This document shows, in pieces, positions 41,909 through 56,608 of a stretch of 64,000 bases of DNA. Made by a program: the position numbers and the translations under genes. Source of the DNA: Heterodera schachtii (taxonomy: Eukaryota > Nematoda > Chromadorea > Rhabditida > Heteroderidae); contig SIJG01000019.1 in NCBI GenBank assembly GCA_023374025.1, positions 1,376,810 through 1,440,809 of the forward strand, written 5' to 3'. Below the pieces are notes generated by a model that saw nothing but the letters and a program-made list of their open reading frames with translations, searched no databases and was not told the DNA's origin. Position 1 is the first letter of the stretch. Each line of letters opens with the position of its first letter.

Positions 41909-42179
41909 ATTGATTCCGATTTCGATGAAATTTGTTGTTTTTTAATTTTTTTGGAATCATAAGGGTTCAATCCCATTATCTAGTTTTTTTCGAAAATTAA
42001 CAAAATTTAAGAAATTAGATGCTAAACCTAACATTAGACAAAGATTACAAAAAAATGAAAAGAAATGACGAAATTTTTGGAATGTTCCTTCTTTTTATTA
42101 TTTAGGATTTTTTTTCATGTGCATTATTTTGGTATTAGTAAGATATTGCCGAAAAAATTAATTGGTTTTTTGTCTTCAT

Positions 42180-42970
42180 TTAAAACATTTACGCCCCCAT
42201 CGCCCCCATGCCCTGTCCGCTCCCTGCTGAACTGATCAAGGAAATAATTGATGCTCTTCCCCCTCCAAAAACACACGGCTTCTGTGCGTAAATTTTGTTT
42301 TGGCATCCTTTGTTAAATGTCGGTTTTATTTCATGATGAGAAGATTGTTTCGCCCAGATCATATATCAATACCGGTGGCCCGAAGAACTGGAATTTTTTT
42401 ATTTTTCGAAGTTTTTATTCCTCAGTTTTATTTTCCACTTTACCTACCAATGAATAAAATTTAAATAAAATTATAGATTTATATTTAAAATTCGATAAAT
42501 TTTAATCAATATTTTTGAAAATAAATAAAAACCCAAAAGACCTTTCTCACAGTTTGCAACTCAACAGCCCTTTTCTTTTTACTTTCAAAAAATGTCTCGC
42601 TTTTGTCCTATCACCCAAATCAAGGAATCGGGTCGGCTTAACACACCAAAAGGAAAATTTAGTGAGTTCAAAATCCTTAATTTCCACACAAATTTGAAAT
42701 CTTTTACTTTATGTTTAGGCCTTTTTATGCCCTTGAATTTTCTCGCAACTACCAACTAATCGATCATGGAATTTCTCGGAAGGCTTTCCGTTATTTATTG
42801 CAAACGGAGAAGAAACAAAGGAAATGGCCATCGAACTCATGGAAAAGGCAGGGATAAGCACAAATGGCAAAACTTTTGGTATCCAACACCTTGAAATTGT
42901 CCAAAAGCTTTGGGACGCCCAATACTCTAACACTTTTCGCATTGTGGTTTTTGAAAATTATCAAATTTGA
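42180..42970 (+). pseudogene. Remnant of a multi-exon gene, F-box-like start
   Basis: Three coding-like plus-strand pieces. At about 42183-42290, PCPLPAELIKEIIDALPPPK, whose LP-x-EL-x-x-EIID-x-LP pattern resembles the first helix of an F-box. At 42591-42660, MSRFCPITQIKESGRLNTPK up to a GTGAGT donor. After an acceptor at 42719, FYALEFSRNYQLIDHG, then after a shift near 42775 PLFIANGEETKEMAIELMEK ... HLEIVQKLWDAQYSNTFRI, stopping at TGA 42967-42969. Composition is clearly coding. Exons between are unclear and the frame breaks, so this is a relic or a gene with assembly errors. The F-box suggestion is weak. Confidence 0.4.
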
Positions 42971-43149
42971 ACCCAAATTTCCAATTGCCAAAAAATTGAC
43001 AAAAAATAAAGAATTTTTAGAAAATTCCAAAATTTCTTAAAATTAAAATAAAGTTGTTATTCGTCCTTATCACCTCAAAATACCCCTAAAAATATTTTTC
43101 ACCCAATTTTTGGTCCAAAAAAAAATTCCGGAAACTCTGACCAGTTATT

Positions 43150-46100
43150 GGACAGGGATTAAAATGTTCCGCTCAGTATTAAATTAAAATTTAAAAAAAG
43201 ATAAAAGATTATATTTGATCTTACATTTTACAATTATTTAAATAAATTAAATGAAGTAAATAAATGATTATTCATTACAATTACTACAAATTTATGAACT
43301 ATAGAAAATCTTTATGAAAAAATTATATGACCTAAAATGAAAAATATGTAATTTAATTAAATAATAACAAATTAAAACTATAATTTATAAACGAAAAAAA
43401 AAAATTCAATTTAGTAAATAATAGGTATAACAAGCATATATATATGAATAAAAAAGAAAAATGTGTAAATTGGAAGAAAAATATTTTATATACATATTTA
43501 TATATCATTAAAAAAGTGATATTTAAAAAGGCAGTAAATTAAAAGTGACTAATGATTAAAATTATGAATTTCCCACAAACAAAGAAATTAAATAATATTT
43601 AATATTCTAAGGATACTTTGGAAATAAATAAAAACTTATTAAGAAATTTAAATTCTATATTTTATAATTATTTTTTTCTATCATACATAAAACATTTCAT
43701 TTGAATAAAGCCTGTAAAATTTTTTAAATAAAATTCGTATGAAAAATTACCATATAATCTTCATAATTTTGCTTATTGAAAAGAGACTTTTAATTATGCA
43801 GCATATGTCATAAGAAAAGTTGAATAAAAAATGAAAATAACTTGAATAAAATAAATAATTAAAAAATTAAACAAAATTTCATGGAAAAAAATAATTATTT
43901 AAATATAACAAAATTATTTTAGAAAATAAAAAATAAAAATTCAAAAAATCAACAAAATATAGATTGAATTGAAACAAATGATATTTATCGTATGTAAAGA
44001 AATTTTGAAAAAATAAATTTAAAAAAAAATTATTAATTTCAAATGACTACATTTCGAGGCCGGCAAAATCATTATTTTCAGTTAATTTTTTTAAAAACTA
44101 ATAAACTTAATATGTAATAAAATTTTTGCAATTTTATGGTTGTTTGAAATAAAGAGCTTTGAGCATGAGATTAAAATAGCAAAAAGAGCCGAAAGTTAAT
44201 CCATATTTTATATAAACTCAAAAATAATACTTTTCTATTTATTTTTACAATATATGAAGAAAAATTTTATTTGATCAATTTTTTAGCAATATTAATGTAT
44301 AAATAATTTAAATAGAACGCAAATTTATTTTCGCTTATGACTAATAAATTAGCAATAAAATTTATATAATTTTAAACAAAATTTTTTTTTCAATAATTTT
44401 AGAAAACATTAAATAATAATAAATTTATATATAATTTCCAAATAATTTGGGATGAGAAAAAATAAAGCAATAAATTAAGTACTACCCAACAGAAAATGCA
44501 TTTATTAATAAGAACGAGTTACGCGCCGCCGGCCGAAGTCAACACAGATTCTCGTCATGAAAATAAAATTAATTATTTATTTATCAAATATTACTTTTTA
44601 TACGCTAAATTAACGCAAAATAAAAAAAGAATATAATTCCAAAAAAAAAATAATTTTTTAACCCTTTTAACTATTAAATAGAAACCCAATTATCTCAAAA
44701 TACAAATTAAATATATTACAAGAATATAACTATGTAACTATTGAGGTTCCAAAAGAGAAAACATATCAACGAAATATGAACGAAAGAAAAATAATTAATA
44801 ACTAACTCATAATAAAAAATAAATCTGTCTAAGTAATAAACATATTTTAATTAAAAATTTTCATTTATTATAGAAAAAAGGAATGTAATATAATTCTAAA
44901 AAATAAATTTAGCAATATTAATAGATTTATTATTATACTATTGTTAAAATTAAAATTCCCTCTCACCGGGAACATTTTTCTTTCTTGGTTCATCAAAAAG
45001 CACAAATATTAATACATTTTGATAAAAAAAAAGCTAAAAGTTTTTGATGAATCAATAAAATTATAAATTTAAGAAGCTTATAGAAATAAATTTAATCAAA
45101 AAGAGGTTGGAATAAAAAAACAGTAATTTAATTAAGTTTATGTATATTAGCTGCTCCTAAACTCCATTAATTAATTTTAACCCTGAAATTAACCATAAAA
45201 TTGAAGGAGATGGCTAAAAAAATAACTGAAAATTTTTAATGAGTTATGTTAGATTCCAAGAATCAATAATGCAAAAACCATATGAGATGTCTTTTATATT
45301 AAAAATGAATGATGTAAAAAACAAAAACAATATCAGAACAATCATCTATTTAAATAACAATTGTAAAGTAAAACTTAGCAATCACTTCGACTTATTAGTA
45401 ATAGGAGAATTTGCAACTTTAGAACTTACTCGCTGAATTAGTCCTCATTTAAAAACCCACCTCACCCATTTTCCAAAAAAGTACTAAAAATAAAAAACAA
45501 ATTTATTCAAATTGCACAATTTTTTCTGAAAACTTTATAGGGATCTAAATAATAATTTAATATTATTTATTAATTAATTAAATTAATACAGCAAAACTCG
45601 AAAAAATAAAAAAAAACATGTAGCATAAAAATGATCATAGTAATAATGTGATATTGATTGATAAATTAAAATAAAATATTTAACATCAAATAATAAAACG
45701 TTTTAAATAAATCAAAATAAAATTTATCTAAGGTTTGGTTCTTATATTTAAAATTCAATAATTACAATAAAAAACAAATATTAGAATTAAATTTGATTTA
45801 GATAACATAATTTTTAGCGCCAGTTTGAAAGATGGCAAAATCATTGACATTTAGTTAAATGAACCATAATGAAATTAGAAAGCTAAAAACAAAAAAAAAA
45901 TAATATATTTTATTAATTTTTCATAAATAACAAAAGATAATTATTATCAATTGTATAAATTAAATTAAAATAAATTGCTACTGGCTATTCGACAAGATGT
46001 ACGAAACGTATTCTAGTCCGGAGATCAATTTAAAGTTTAGTTTACAATTAATTTATACAAAGGGCAAAATGTGAAAATTAATTTTAATGATATCTTTGAA

Positions 46101-49100
46101 AAAAGAGAAAGAAGCGTATGAATGGGGGAATTAACGAACAACACAAAAGCCCATAAAAATTAAAATATACCTAATTCGAATACAATAAAAGTTCTTAATA
46201 AGCGAAAATAAATTAATAAAAAAATGAAATCAAATACCATTGCATAATTTCATTTTGCAAGGTTTAAAAACACCAAATGAATATTTAAAATAAAATAAAT
46301 ATTTCTTTGTTAAACCAATTATCGATTTAAGCATTTTACCATAAGATTTGTTGGAATCGTTTTATCTTTTTAAAATATCGAAAAATAATCTTTTAAATTT
46401 CGACTTTATGGTCAGTGAGAGACTTCAAAAAACATGTTTTACTTTCATATTACATTTTTAAGGGAATATATGTCTAAATTGGCAAAATTTAAAATTAGTG
46501 TGTAAAAAAGTTTCAAATGAAATTTTTTGCAATAATTCTTTGAAAATATAAAACAACACAAACAAAACCTACAAAAAAATCTAAAATTAGGCTAATACAA
46601 ACACATTATTACTTTATCCAAATCATAAACAATTAAAAAATAGCAATTATTTATTGAAATAAATTTTTATTATGATAAAAAGTATATTAGGCTTTTATTA
46701 ATAGACAAAATCAATGGTTTTTCAAAATATAAGTTCATATTCGTAATCAGCTTATTTTTCAACCATATAAAAAATTTTATGTACAATACTATCATTTTCA
46801 AGCATGGGAGTGCGGTTATGGCTGAAAATTTAAGAAGTTAAATAATAATATATCAAATAACAAAAATTATTAAAAAAATTATCAATTTTTTTATTCTGAA
46901 AAGTAAATCGTAAAGAGTATGGAATAAAAAAGATCTTTTTATTAATACTTTTATTAGCCATAATTATTTGTAGTTAATCTTCGTCGCGTATGCATATATA
47001 ACAATTGACTTAATGCTAACCTGAAATTAACCATAAAATCTAAGTAAATGGATTAAAAAAACCTAATTTTATTATTCGCAATGTTTGATGCCAATAAAAA
47101 TCTATGGATTATTTAATTTCTAAAATTTGTGCTTTCTTATATGGAAAATTAATTTAAAGATAAAATTTTGAATTTATATTAATAATTTAATGTGAAAGGA
47201 AGTGGTCCAGATGCGATAAGCAGATGAAGAAAAGCTTGGTGGCAACATGAATAACCCTGCATTCACCAAATTTACGTTCTATTGATTACGTGTTTAGTTT
47301 GTTGAATTAAAAATGTGAAAAAAATAATGCCTATATTTAACAAAAATAAATATCAAATGAAAGATATTAATTAGGCACATTCAATGATAAAACTGCCATG
47401 CCAGGCTGAGAGTTTTGTATAGTGATAAAAGCTGATTTCTAGAGATATATATACAAGAGATGCTGTGAAGCGCAACGAAAAAACTATTCTCTATCAAAAA
47501 GAATAATAATTAATAACTTATAAATAAATAAATTAAAACATCGAAAATCTTAAAATCCTTTAAAATATATGCACAAACAAAATGAAGAGAGAATTTTAAA
47601 AAATTTGAAAACATTTAATTTATAATAAATATGATAAAAAAGAAAGTTCGCAGAAACCACGCGGAAGAGAGCGAGTTAAGAAAAAAAAGAAATGTTATTT
47701 ATTTATTGAAATAATTTTAAATTAATTATCATAATTAGAGAAAAATTGTAATTTAATAAATATATATATATATATATATTCCAATAAAACTAATGAATAT
47801 TATTCAATAAATTTTTATCTTGAATTTAAGCAAAATATAAGAAAAAAATTCAAAACATTCTTATTATTAAGCGAATCGCCTTCGGCATCAGCTCATCTTT
47901 TTCTCGCCATAGTAAAATAATATATATCATTTTTTCGCTTAAAAATATTATTATTCTTGAAATAAAACAAAAATTCAAAGATATAAGACATTTAAACAAC
48001 TGATTGGAGAGATCGAGAATGTAAGAGATAAGCTCAGGGTTATATTCAAAAAGGTGTTAATGTAAAATATATTTGCATAAATTATTGTATAAATAATTCA
48101 AATGAATAATTAAATGCATTAAAATATTTTTCATTATCTTATTATTAATTAAAAATGTTTTAAAGAAAAAATTAAAGGAAATAAAAATTAGCATAAAAAA
48201 TTTCAATAAAAATATATATAAATTAAAAAAAATCAATTGTTTAATTAATTTTAAATTTTCCATGTTTTTTTTATTTTAAAAAGTTAAAACAAAACACAAC
48301 CAAAAAAATGAAAACAATTTAATTCAATTTCATCTTTTATTGTGGATCGTCCCAAATATGAAAACTAAGAAAGTTATTGTAATATAAATCAAAAAATGTT
48401 TCATCTGAACAATTATTGGGTTAATCGCTCATTTTGGTAATTTAAAAATTATTATAAAAACATAAAAATTAAAAAAACCTAAAACCTAAAAATTCAATAA
48501 AATAAATTAATATTATAATTAACTCAATATATAAATTGCCGAAAATTTAAAATTTTCAAAGACCAAAACCCGTTTGTATCTTTTATAATAATATTATTTT
48601 ATCAAGACGAAGCTTTCAAAACATATAGTCCACCTAAATTTTATCCGTGTCATCGGATTTAAGAACTCATTAAGACAAAAAATAGAAATCAGCTAATACG
48701 AGAGAAAGTATTGTAAATCAGTATTGAAACGATTAAACTCAAATAATTAAAATTGTTTAAAATTGAAATTACCCCCTTGTCTTTATCTTGTATAGCACAT
48801 CGATAATAAATTAAACAGTTGATACCTTGCATGAAATAAATTGATTACCAAAAAAAAAAAAAATTAATATTCAACTAATAAATACAAAAATACTCAAAGA
48901 AAATTTATTTTTATTTTGTAATAAAAAATGAAAATATATTATTTTTATTTGCTGTAAGATTAATTGTAAAATAAAAACTTCTTTAAAAAATAAAGATAAA
49001 AGTTTTCACAACTACTACTACAGTGCCGGAGGGTCAATGCGTGTAAAATATTTTCCTAAATTCCTCAAAAAGTAAAGTCAATAGATTAATAAACAAAAAA

Positions 49101-52100
49101 TGTTAGGGAGTCATTTATTTACACATTGTTCTCAGATGAGCAAATACAAATTTATTCTAAGAAAATAAATTATGTTATCGTTGCCATAAAACTTTTGAAG
49201 AGATATAATACCTATTCATACCTATTTGGGAGTTTTTCTACCTATTACCTAGTTACATATTTCCTTTTTTATACAATAAAGAAAATATTTTAAATCAAAA
49301 AATAAATGATAATGAAAAAATAGTTTTTTTATTATAAATATTTATTCAAAAGAAATATATTTAATGTACTGAGCAAAACTTTTCTATGGAAGCTCAGGAA
49401 GACATGAGACATAAATAGTAATACAAAAAAATAAATGTTCAAATGAAAAAATAAATTACCAAATTTAGTTAAAATGCCTAAACAAATCACACCAAATTTT
49501 CAAACTTAATGAAATGCGCCTAAAATGCACAAAATTATTTTTTATTTTTTAGATTTTCTCAATTTATTGAGCCTCATGGCTTGGAATCTTTACATAAAAG
49601 GGCGAGTAATATATAAAGTTGACAAATAGATAAACAAAACGCTTAAATAAATTAAGATTAATTTATAAATTCAAAAAAGAAAAGGAAAAGAGTAGAAATG
49701 TAAACTAAAATAATAATTTAGGTGTAATTATTATAAAAATTTATGTCAGAAAATAAATTAATATATAATATAAAAATAAAATTATATATCGGATTTAATT
49801 TTGTTTTTATTAAATTACAAATACAAATACGAAAATTAATATTTTATAATTTCAAAATAAACAATAAAAATGTAATAGGGAAATTTATTTAAATTTTATC
49901 AAATAATTAGTTTAAGAAAAATGATCATATGGGTTAATTAATTTTTAATTTGCCTTTTTGTCACTAATTTTATTTTAGAATATAACAATATGAATATTGG
50001 ATAAAAATATATACTTAACTAAATCTTTAATAAATTCTTTTAATATGTTAAAATTAATCAAAAATTAAATTAATAAAAAAGGCATTTTTACAAAAAGTCG
50101 TGCTGAGAAAACGATAAATGACTTCGTGTATGCAACATGAGATTAAAATAAAAAATATTTAAAAAAGATTTTAAAAATAATAATTTAAATTATTAAAATC
50201 ATATATTATCTTTAGCTTTTAAAAAGGTTCTCACATAAAAAAACATTTTTAAATAGAAAAGTCTGCAATGTCTACAGAACTTATGGCGTCTTTAAGGAAG
50301 ATGAAAATAGAATAAAAAGATAGTTAGTATTAAAATTTACAATTAATATTAAATAATGAATTTAAAAAAAGAAAAAATGAAGTAAAAATTAATTGTATCT
50401 GTAGTGGGCAAATGTTTGAAGCGATACGGAATTTTAAAAGAATATTATTTTTATTTACGATAGTTTAAAACTAAATGCAATAACATAAAATTATAGTTAT
50501 ATTTATAAAAAAATATTATTACAAAAAAAAATATTTAAATGCACAGAGCACTTGGAATTATGAGAAGTTTACAATACACGAGATAAATATAAACACATGA
50601 ATTTAATTAAATCTCAAAAATCAAGTAAATAGATTTAAAAATTTAATTAATTATAATTATTATTAAAATTAAATTATTTTTAAAATGAAATTATAAACAC
50701 ATTGATATAATTAAAGCTCAAAAATCAACTAAATAGATTTAAAATTTTAATGAATTATATTTTTCATTAAATAATAAATTAGTTTTAAAATGTTTCGAAA
50801 TTTAAAATTAAAAAGCCAAATTTTTACTGCTTCAATCTCCCAGCTTTAATAATTTTAAATAATAAAAATAAAAAATCATGAATATTGAAGTAATATTGAA
50901 AAATATTTATTCAGAAGGTTATTTGTTATTAAATATTTATTATTCATTCATCACTGCTCAATAAAGATAGAAAAATTCGAGGAACAAACCATCAGAATTA
51001 CGTGATAAGAAATAAATATATATAATATTGTTATAGAATATGACTTGTTATAAACTCATAAAATAATTAAAAGTTCAAAAAGAATGAATATTTTACATGA
51101 TTATTTTCGTTTTTCTTACAATTAGTTAAGAGGGTAAAATAAAATTAACGAAATTTTTTCCACAAATCTCAATGGAAATTATTCCAAATAAAACTAATTT
51201 AAATGAATTAAATAAATCATCATTACATTTAATAATATTAATAAATTTAATTCTAGTTTAAATATTGAAAAACTCTTTTTAGTCCATAGTTTACTAGAGA
51301 ATAAATAGAAAATAAATATATTGCTAATATTACAAACATTGTACTTAATTATTAACAAGTTAATGAAAATCTCGGAAAGCGACATATTCTGCAGCGCACA
51401 AAAACTTTCTTTCCTCAAGAGTTAATAATAATAAAAATATTTATTCAAAAACAAAAATTTAAAAATAAATAAGGTAATAAAGAAAAAGAATTGAGATTTA
51501 CTTCCTGTACGCGACATGAGATTAAAAATGAAATATTTGAAAAAAAGATAAAAAATAATGTTGAAATAGTTTATAAAGTTTTTAATTTTGTTTTATATAA
51601 TGTTGAAATAGTTTATAAAGTTTTAATTTTGTTTTACTTTTAATTAAGAAATTTTTTTTGTAAGTTTTGTTTTTTCGTCATTTCAAATTACGCTACATCT
51701 AAGATATGGCAATATTAAAAAATTTCATGCCAGCCTTGAAAGGAAATTGAGAGCAGGATGAATTTTTTGAAAATATTCTTTGACTTATTACAATATTATT
51801 TTCAACTTTCTTATAATTAATATTTTATAGCAATAATTCATTTACGTAATAGCCTCGGGCGGATTAACAAGCAAGAGCATTCGGCTGCAAAGAATAGAAA
51901 AGAAAGAGACAATTAAATTTAAATGATAACAAAGAAAAATTCAATAAAAATCCATTTTTTAAATTAATTATAAATCTAACTTGAAATAAATTTATTTAAA
52001 ATGAAACCTTCAAAATTCCAATTATTACAAAAAATATTAGCAGAAAGTAATAAAGTTTTTACTATAGAAAATGTTTTGATTAATTGAGCCATGAGATTTT

Positions 52101-53430
52101 AAACGGTATTTTCTTTACTAATTTTCCTCAATGTCCGTCCGAAAATGTCTGTAGCCATTTAAAGTGTCGCATTTCTGCTATAAATTTGAAATAAATTTCC
52201 GTTTTAAATGAACTTTTTTTATTCAATTAATTTTATGAATTAACTTGCATAACTTACATATATTTAGATATTTTTAGTTATTCCATATTATTTCCCAGCC
52301 TTTTTTTGATGCCGAATAAAATTTTATTTTAATTTATCAGATTAGCAATTTTTAATGAATGAATTAAACAAAAAATTAAGAAAAATCAATCGTCCACAAA
52401 TATAAATTCTACTACTTGTAATTATCGTGGAATAAAAATAAAATGAGTTTAATTTCAAACACTATTAATTATAGATTAATTTTGATAATTTTCGTGTTTA
52501 AAATAAAAATTGTCAGTAAAATTATTAAATTGAAATTAAATAACATTTTACTTTTTAACAAATTATAGAATAAATTTTCCTTGCATAAATAATAGGCCAT
52601 TTTTTGATTTAATTTGGAAAAGCTTTTAGATAATTAAAATTTAAACAATAATTTATGAAAAACTTGAAGGGCAAAGGAAAAATTTAATTCATCTACAGAA
52701 TAAGAATTTATTTAAAAAGTAATTGTTAATGATATTGTATTTGATTGTTTTTATGGACGTAAAGTGAAATTAAAAATTAAAAACCAAAGAAGATAAAATA
52801 TAATAGGATTTATAGTAATGATAGAATATAAATTAAAAAACTATAAACGCACATATAAAATCAATCAATTCAAAAAAGATAAATAATTACTTATATGTTA
52901 TTTAAAAAAATTCATTAATTTTCAAAAAATTAATAATATAATTTTTAGCTAAAATTAAATAAATACAATTGGAATTAAATAAATACAATTGGAGCATTTA
53001 TATAAAAATATTAATTGACAAAAATACTCAATTCATTGACCCCAATAAAAAGAACGAAATTTATTAAATTATGAGAAGCAAAAAACTAAAAATTATACCA
53101 ATTTGCTACAATTTTTAATTCAAAAAACCTATTTTAAAATAAATTCTAAAGGTTCTAAAAATTGTAAAATAAATATAAAAATTATTTGAAATATAAATTT
53201 CTTATTTAAATTAAAAATTAAACCATTAAACTTAAATATTTAAACACCAAAATAAAAATAATATTGTTATTTAAACATAGCCTATTAATTCTGAATGGAA
53301 AAAAATAGAATTTTTACAAACTACGAAAAGTAATCACAATCACTCGAGAAATCGATCAATTAATGGACTTCCCAGACTATTGAATATGCTTTAAAAAATA
53401 AAATTAATTAAAATATTCAAATAAAGTAAT
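43150..53430. other. 10-kb AT-rich, gene-empty domain
   Basis: About 80-85% A+T with no coding capacity beyond short chance frames. Faint internal homologies exist. The phrase CATGAGATTAAAAT recurs near 44165, 50137 and 51516. The segment 45490-45700 (GCAAAACTCGAAAAA, then CATGTAGCATAAAA) resembles 60680-60850 (CATGTCGCATAAAA). It looks like old, drifted repeat DNA, possibly heterochromatic. A (TA) tract of about 11 repeats lies at 47759-47780. Confidence 0.6.
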
Positions 53431-53481
53431 TCATTTGGAAATAAAAGATTTGTATATTATGTACTTAAAAATTATAAAATT

Positions 53482-55850
53482 TTCCACCTTCTCTTCCTCT
53501 TTATCTTACTTTTACTCTTTATTTTCCTCTTTCTCTTTTCCTCCCTCTTCTCTTCCCTTTCTCCTACTCTCTCTCTCTTCCTCTTTCCCTTCTTTTTTTT
53601 CTGTTTCACTGCTGTCCCTCATCCCCTTCCTCTTTTCTCCTTTCTCTTCCTCTTCTATCCCTCATCCCCTTTCTCTTTTCCTCATTATTTTTATCTTTAT
53701 CTGCCGTTTTCTATTCCTCTCTCTTCCCCTTTCTCTTCCTTTTTCTTTTCCTGTTTCTGTTCCTATTTCTCTGCCCGTTTCTTTTTCTCTTTCTCTTCCC
53801 CTTTCTTCACCTCTATTTTCTCTTCTTCTTCCCCTTCCCCTTTCTGCACCTCTCTCTCTCTCTCTCTTCCTCTTCTCTTCACTTTCTCCTCCTCTCTGTT
53901 TCTTCCTCTTCCACTCTTGGCCCTCACCCCCTTCCTCTTTTCCCTTTTATCTTCTTTTCCACACTTGTCTTGCTCTCGCTCTCTTATTCTTTTTGTTCTT
54001 CTCTCTCTTCCTGTTTCCCTTCTATTTCTCTTCAGCTTTGTTCACCTACTTCTTCTCTTCCGTTTTCTCCTCCTCTCTCTTCCTCTTTTCCTTTCTCTTA
54101 CTCTTCTCTACCCCTTTCTTATGCCCTCTCTATCTCTATTCCCCTTTCTCCTCCTCCTCTCTCTCTCCCCTCCTCCCGCTTCCCTCTCCCCTCCCTCACC
54201 TCCTCACCCCACTCTTTTCCCCTTCTCTTTCTTTTCCCCCTCCATTTCTCTTCCCTTCTCTTCTCCTTTCTTCCACCTCCCTTACTCTCACTCCCCTCCC
54301 TCTCCCCTACTCCTCTCTCCCCACCTGCCCACTCTTTCCCTTTTCTTTCTTTTCCCCATCCGTTTCTCTTACCTTTTCTTCTCGTCCCCTTTCCCTCCTC
54401 TCTCTTCCTCATGCCCTTTCTCTTACTCTTCTCTACCCCTTTCTCTTCATCTTTCTCTTCCCGTTCCTCTCAATCTTCCTCTTTCTGTTCCTATTTCTGT
54501 TCCTCTTTCTTTTCCACCTTCTCTTCCTCTTTATCTTCCTTTTACTCTTTATTTTCCTCTTTCTCTTTTCCTCCCTCTTCTCTTCCCTTTCTCCTACTCT
54601 CTCTCTCTTCCTCTTTCCCTTCTTTTTTTCTGTTTCACTGCTGTCCCTCATCCCCTTCCTCTTTTCTCCTTTCTCTTCCTCTTCTATCCCTCATCCCCTT
54701 TCTCTTTTCCTCATTATTTTTATCTTTATCTGCCGTTTTCTATTCCTCTCTCTTCCCCTTTCTCTTCCTTTTTCTTTTCCTGTTTCTGTTCCTATTTCTC
54801 TGCCCGTTTCTTTTTCTCTTTCTCTTCCCCTTTCTTCACCTCTCTTTTCTCTTCCTCTTCTTCTTCCCCTTCCCCTTTCTGCACCTCTCTCTCTCTCTCT
54901 CTCTTCCTCTTCTCTTCACTTTCTCCTCCTCTCTGTTTCTTCCTCTTCCACTCTTGGCCCTCACCCCCTTCCTCTTTTCCCTTTTATCTTCTTTTCCACA
55001 CTTGTCTTGCTCTCGCTCTCTTATTCTTTTTGTTCTTCTCTCTCTTCCTGTTTCCCTTCTATTTCTCTTCAGCTTTGTTCACCTACTTCTTCTCTTCCGT
55101 TTTCTCCTCCTCTCTCTTCCTCTTTTCCTTTCTCTTACTCTTCTCTACCCCTTTCTTATGCCCTCTCTATCTCTATTCCCCTTTCTCCTCCTCCTCTCTC
55201 TCTCCCCTCCTCCCGCTTCCCTCTCCCCTCCCTCACCTCCTCACCCCACTCTTTTCCCCTTCTCTTTCTTTGCCCCCTCCATTTCTCTTCCCTTCTCTTC
55301 TCCTTTCTTCCACCTCCCTTACTCTCACTCCCCTCCCTCTCCCCTACTCGCCTCCTCTCCCCTCCTCCTCTCTCCCCACCTGCCCACTCTTTCCCTTTTC
55401 TTTCTTTTCCCCATCCGTTTCTCTTACCTTTTCTTCTCGTCCCCTTTCCCTCCTCTCTCTTCCTCATGCCCTTTCTCTTACTCTTCTCTACCCCTTTCTC
55501 TTCATCTTTCTCTTCCCGTTCCTCTCAATCTTCCTCTTTCTGTTCCTATTTCTGTTCCTCTTTCTTTTCCACCTTCTCCTTCTCTCTCTGTCTTCCTCTT
55601 TCTCTTCTTCTCTCACTCTCTCTTCTCCTTTCTCCGCCTCTCTCCCTTCCAATTTCTCTTCATCTCTCTCTCATCCTCTCGCTCTTTTCCCTCTTCTCTC
55701 TTCCTCTTTCCTTTTCTCTTCCTCTTCTTTTCAACTTTCTCCTTCTCTCTCTCTCTCTCTCTCTCTCTTCGCCTTTCTATTCATCTTTCTATTCCTTTCT
55801 CTCTTCCTCTTTCTGTTCCTCTTTCGGTCCCACTTTCCCTCGTGACCGGA
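53482..55850. repeat. 2.4-kb polypyrimidine/polypurine tract, ~1.03-kb unit duplicated in tandem
   Basis: The plus strand is almost wholly C and T. Unit 1 starts TTCCACCTTCTCTTCCTCTT at 53482 and unit 2 with the same words at 54512; a third start near 55568 is partial. The two units match almost exactly, including rare A/G bases, with small indels (for example a 24-bp excess near 55345). Open frames of over 600 codons in all three plus frames are composition artefacts (Ser, Leu, Phe, Pro only). Mirror-type sequence of this kind can form triplex (H-DNA). Confidence 0.93.
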
Positions 55851-56310
55851 AAATGAGTCAGTTCAAAATGCGTCAGTGAAAAATGGGTCAATAGAAAATG
55901 CGTCAGTGATACAAATATTTTAAAATAAGTTTCTGTAGCATTAAGTGTTGTAATATAAAAGTTGACATCCTTCTGAATTCCGAATCCCGGACTCGGATTC
56001 GAACACAAAGTCGAAAGTCCAAATTTTCGAAATTAGCATTTTTGATTGAAAAATCGGTTTAAATACACGGAAACATACTGAAAGCCATCAATCATTCCAT
56101 AAGAGATCATTTATGCCTTTTTAATTAAAAAATAACAAATTCGAAAATTTGGACTTTCGATGTTTTGTTCGAATTCGGGTCCGTGGTTTGGAACTGGCCG
56201 AAATGAATACCGAATACGTGATCAATGACCCCGAAAACCTAATGAATTTATTTTTATGACAATAAAATTTTCGCTGACACATTTTCCACTGACGCATTCG
56301 CGAACTGTAA
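55846..56310. mobile_element. Inverted-repeat element, AATGCGTCAGTG family, with nested palindrome
   Basis: The left end carries AAAATGCGTCAGTGAAAAAT and related words four times. The right end has the inverse (TTTTCCACTGACGCATTCGC). Nested inside (55970-56235) is a second palindrome (CCGGACTCGGATTCGAACAC ... GTTCGAATTCGGGTCCG) related to 2595-2840. No transposase. Confidence 0.6.
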
Positions 56311-56608
56311 TTGTTTGCATTTTAATTTCCAAATGAAAAATTATTCAGTTAATTTGGCAGTAACCTTATGTTACTTTTTACATTGTTTTTGAACTTTTTT
56401 GGGATCAAACAGGGTCGTTTTTCCTTAACACATATTACCCTTTTTGAGGCACGGTTTCTTTCAAAAAAAACTTTGTGGATCCCTTGTTTCCAAACTCAAA
56501 AAATAATTTCTTGAAATTATTTAAATTTGTATACTTTATTATTATTTTTTTTACTTTTTATTTGATTAATATTCAAAATGCTTTTTAAAAAGTTAATAAA
56601 CAATAAAC

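Noticed and set aside
42715..43030. Minus-strand ORFs of 75-79 codons
   Set aside because: Shadows of a more convincing plus-strand coding stretch.
43150..53430. Nuclear insertion of mitochondrial or endosymbiont DNA
   Set aside because: High A+T prompted the idea, but no mitochondrial or bacterial protein or rRNA could be read in any frame.
53435..55879. Open frames of 628-814 codons in all three plus frames, and minus-strand Arg/Glu-rich frames
   Set aside because: They come from the polypyrimidine tract; all frames are open at once and composition is only Ser, Leu, Phe and Pro (or Arg, Glu, Gly and Lys).
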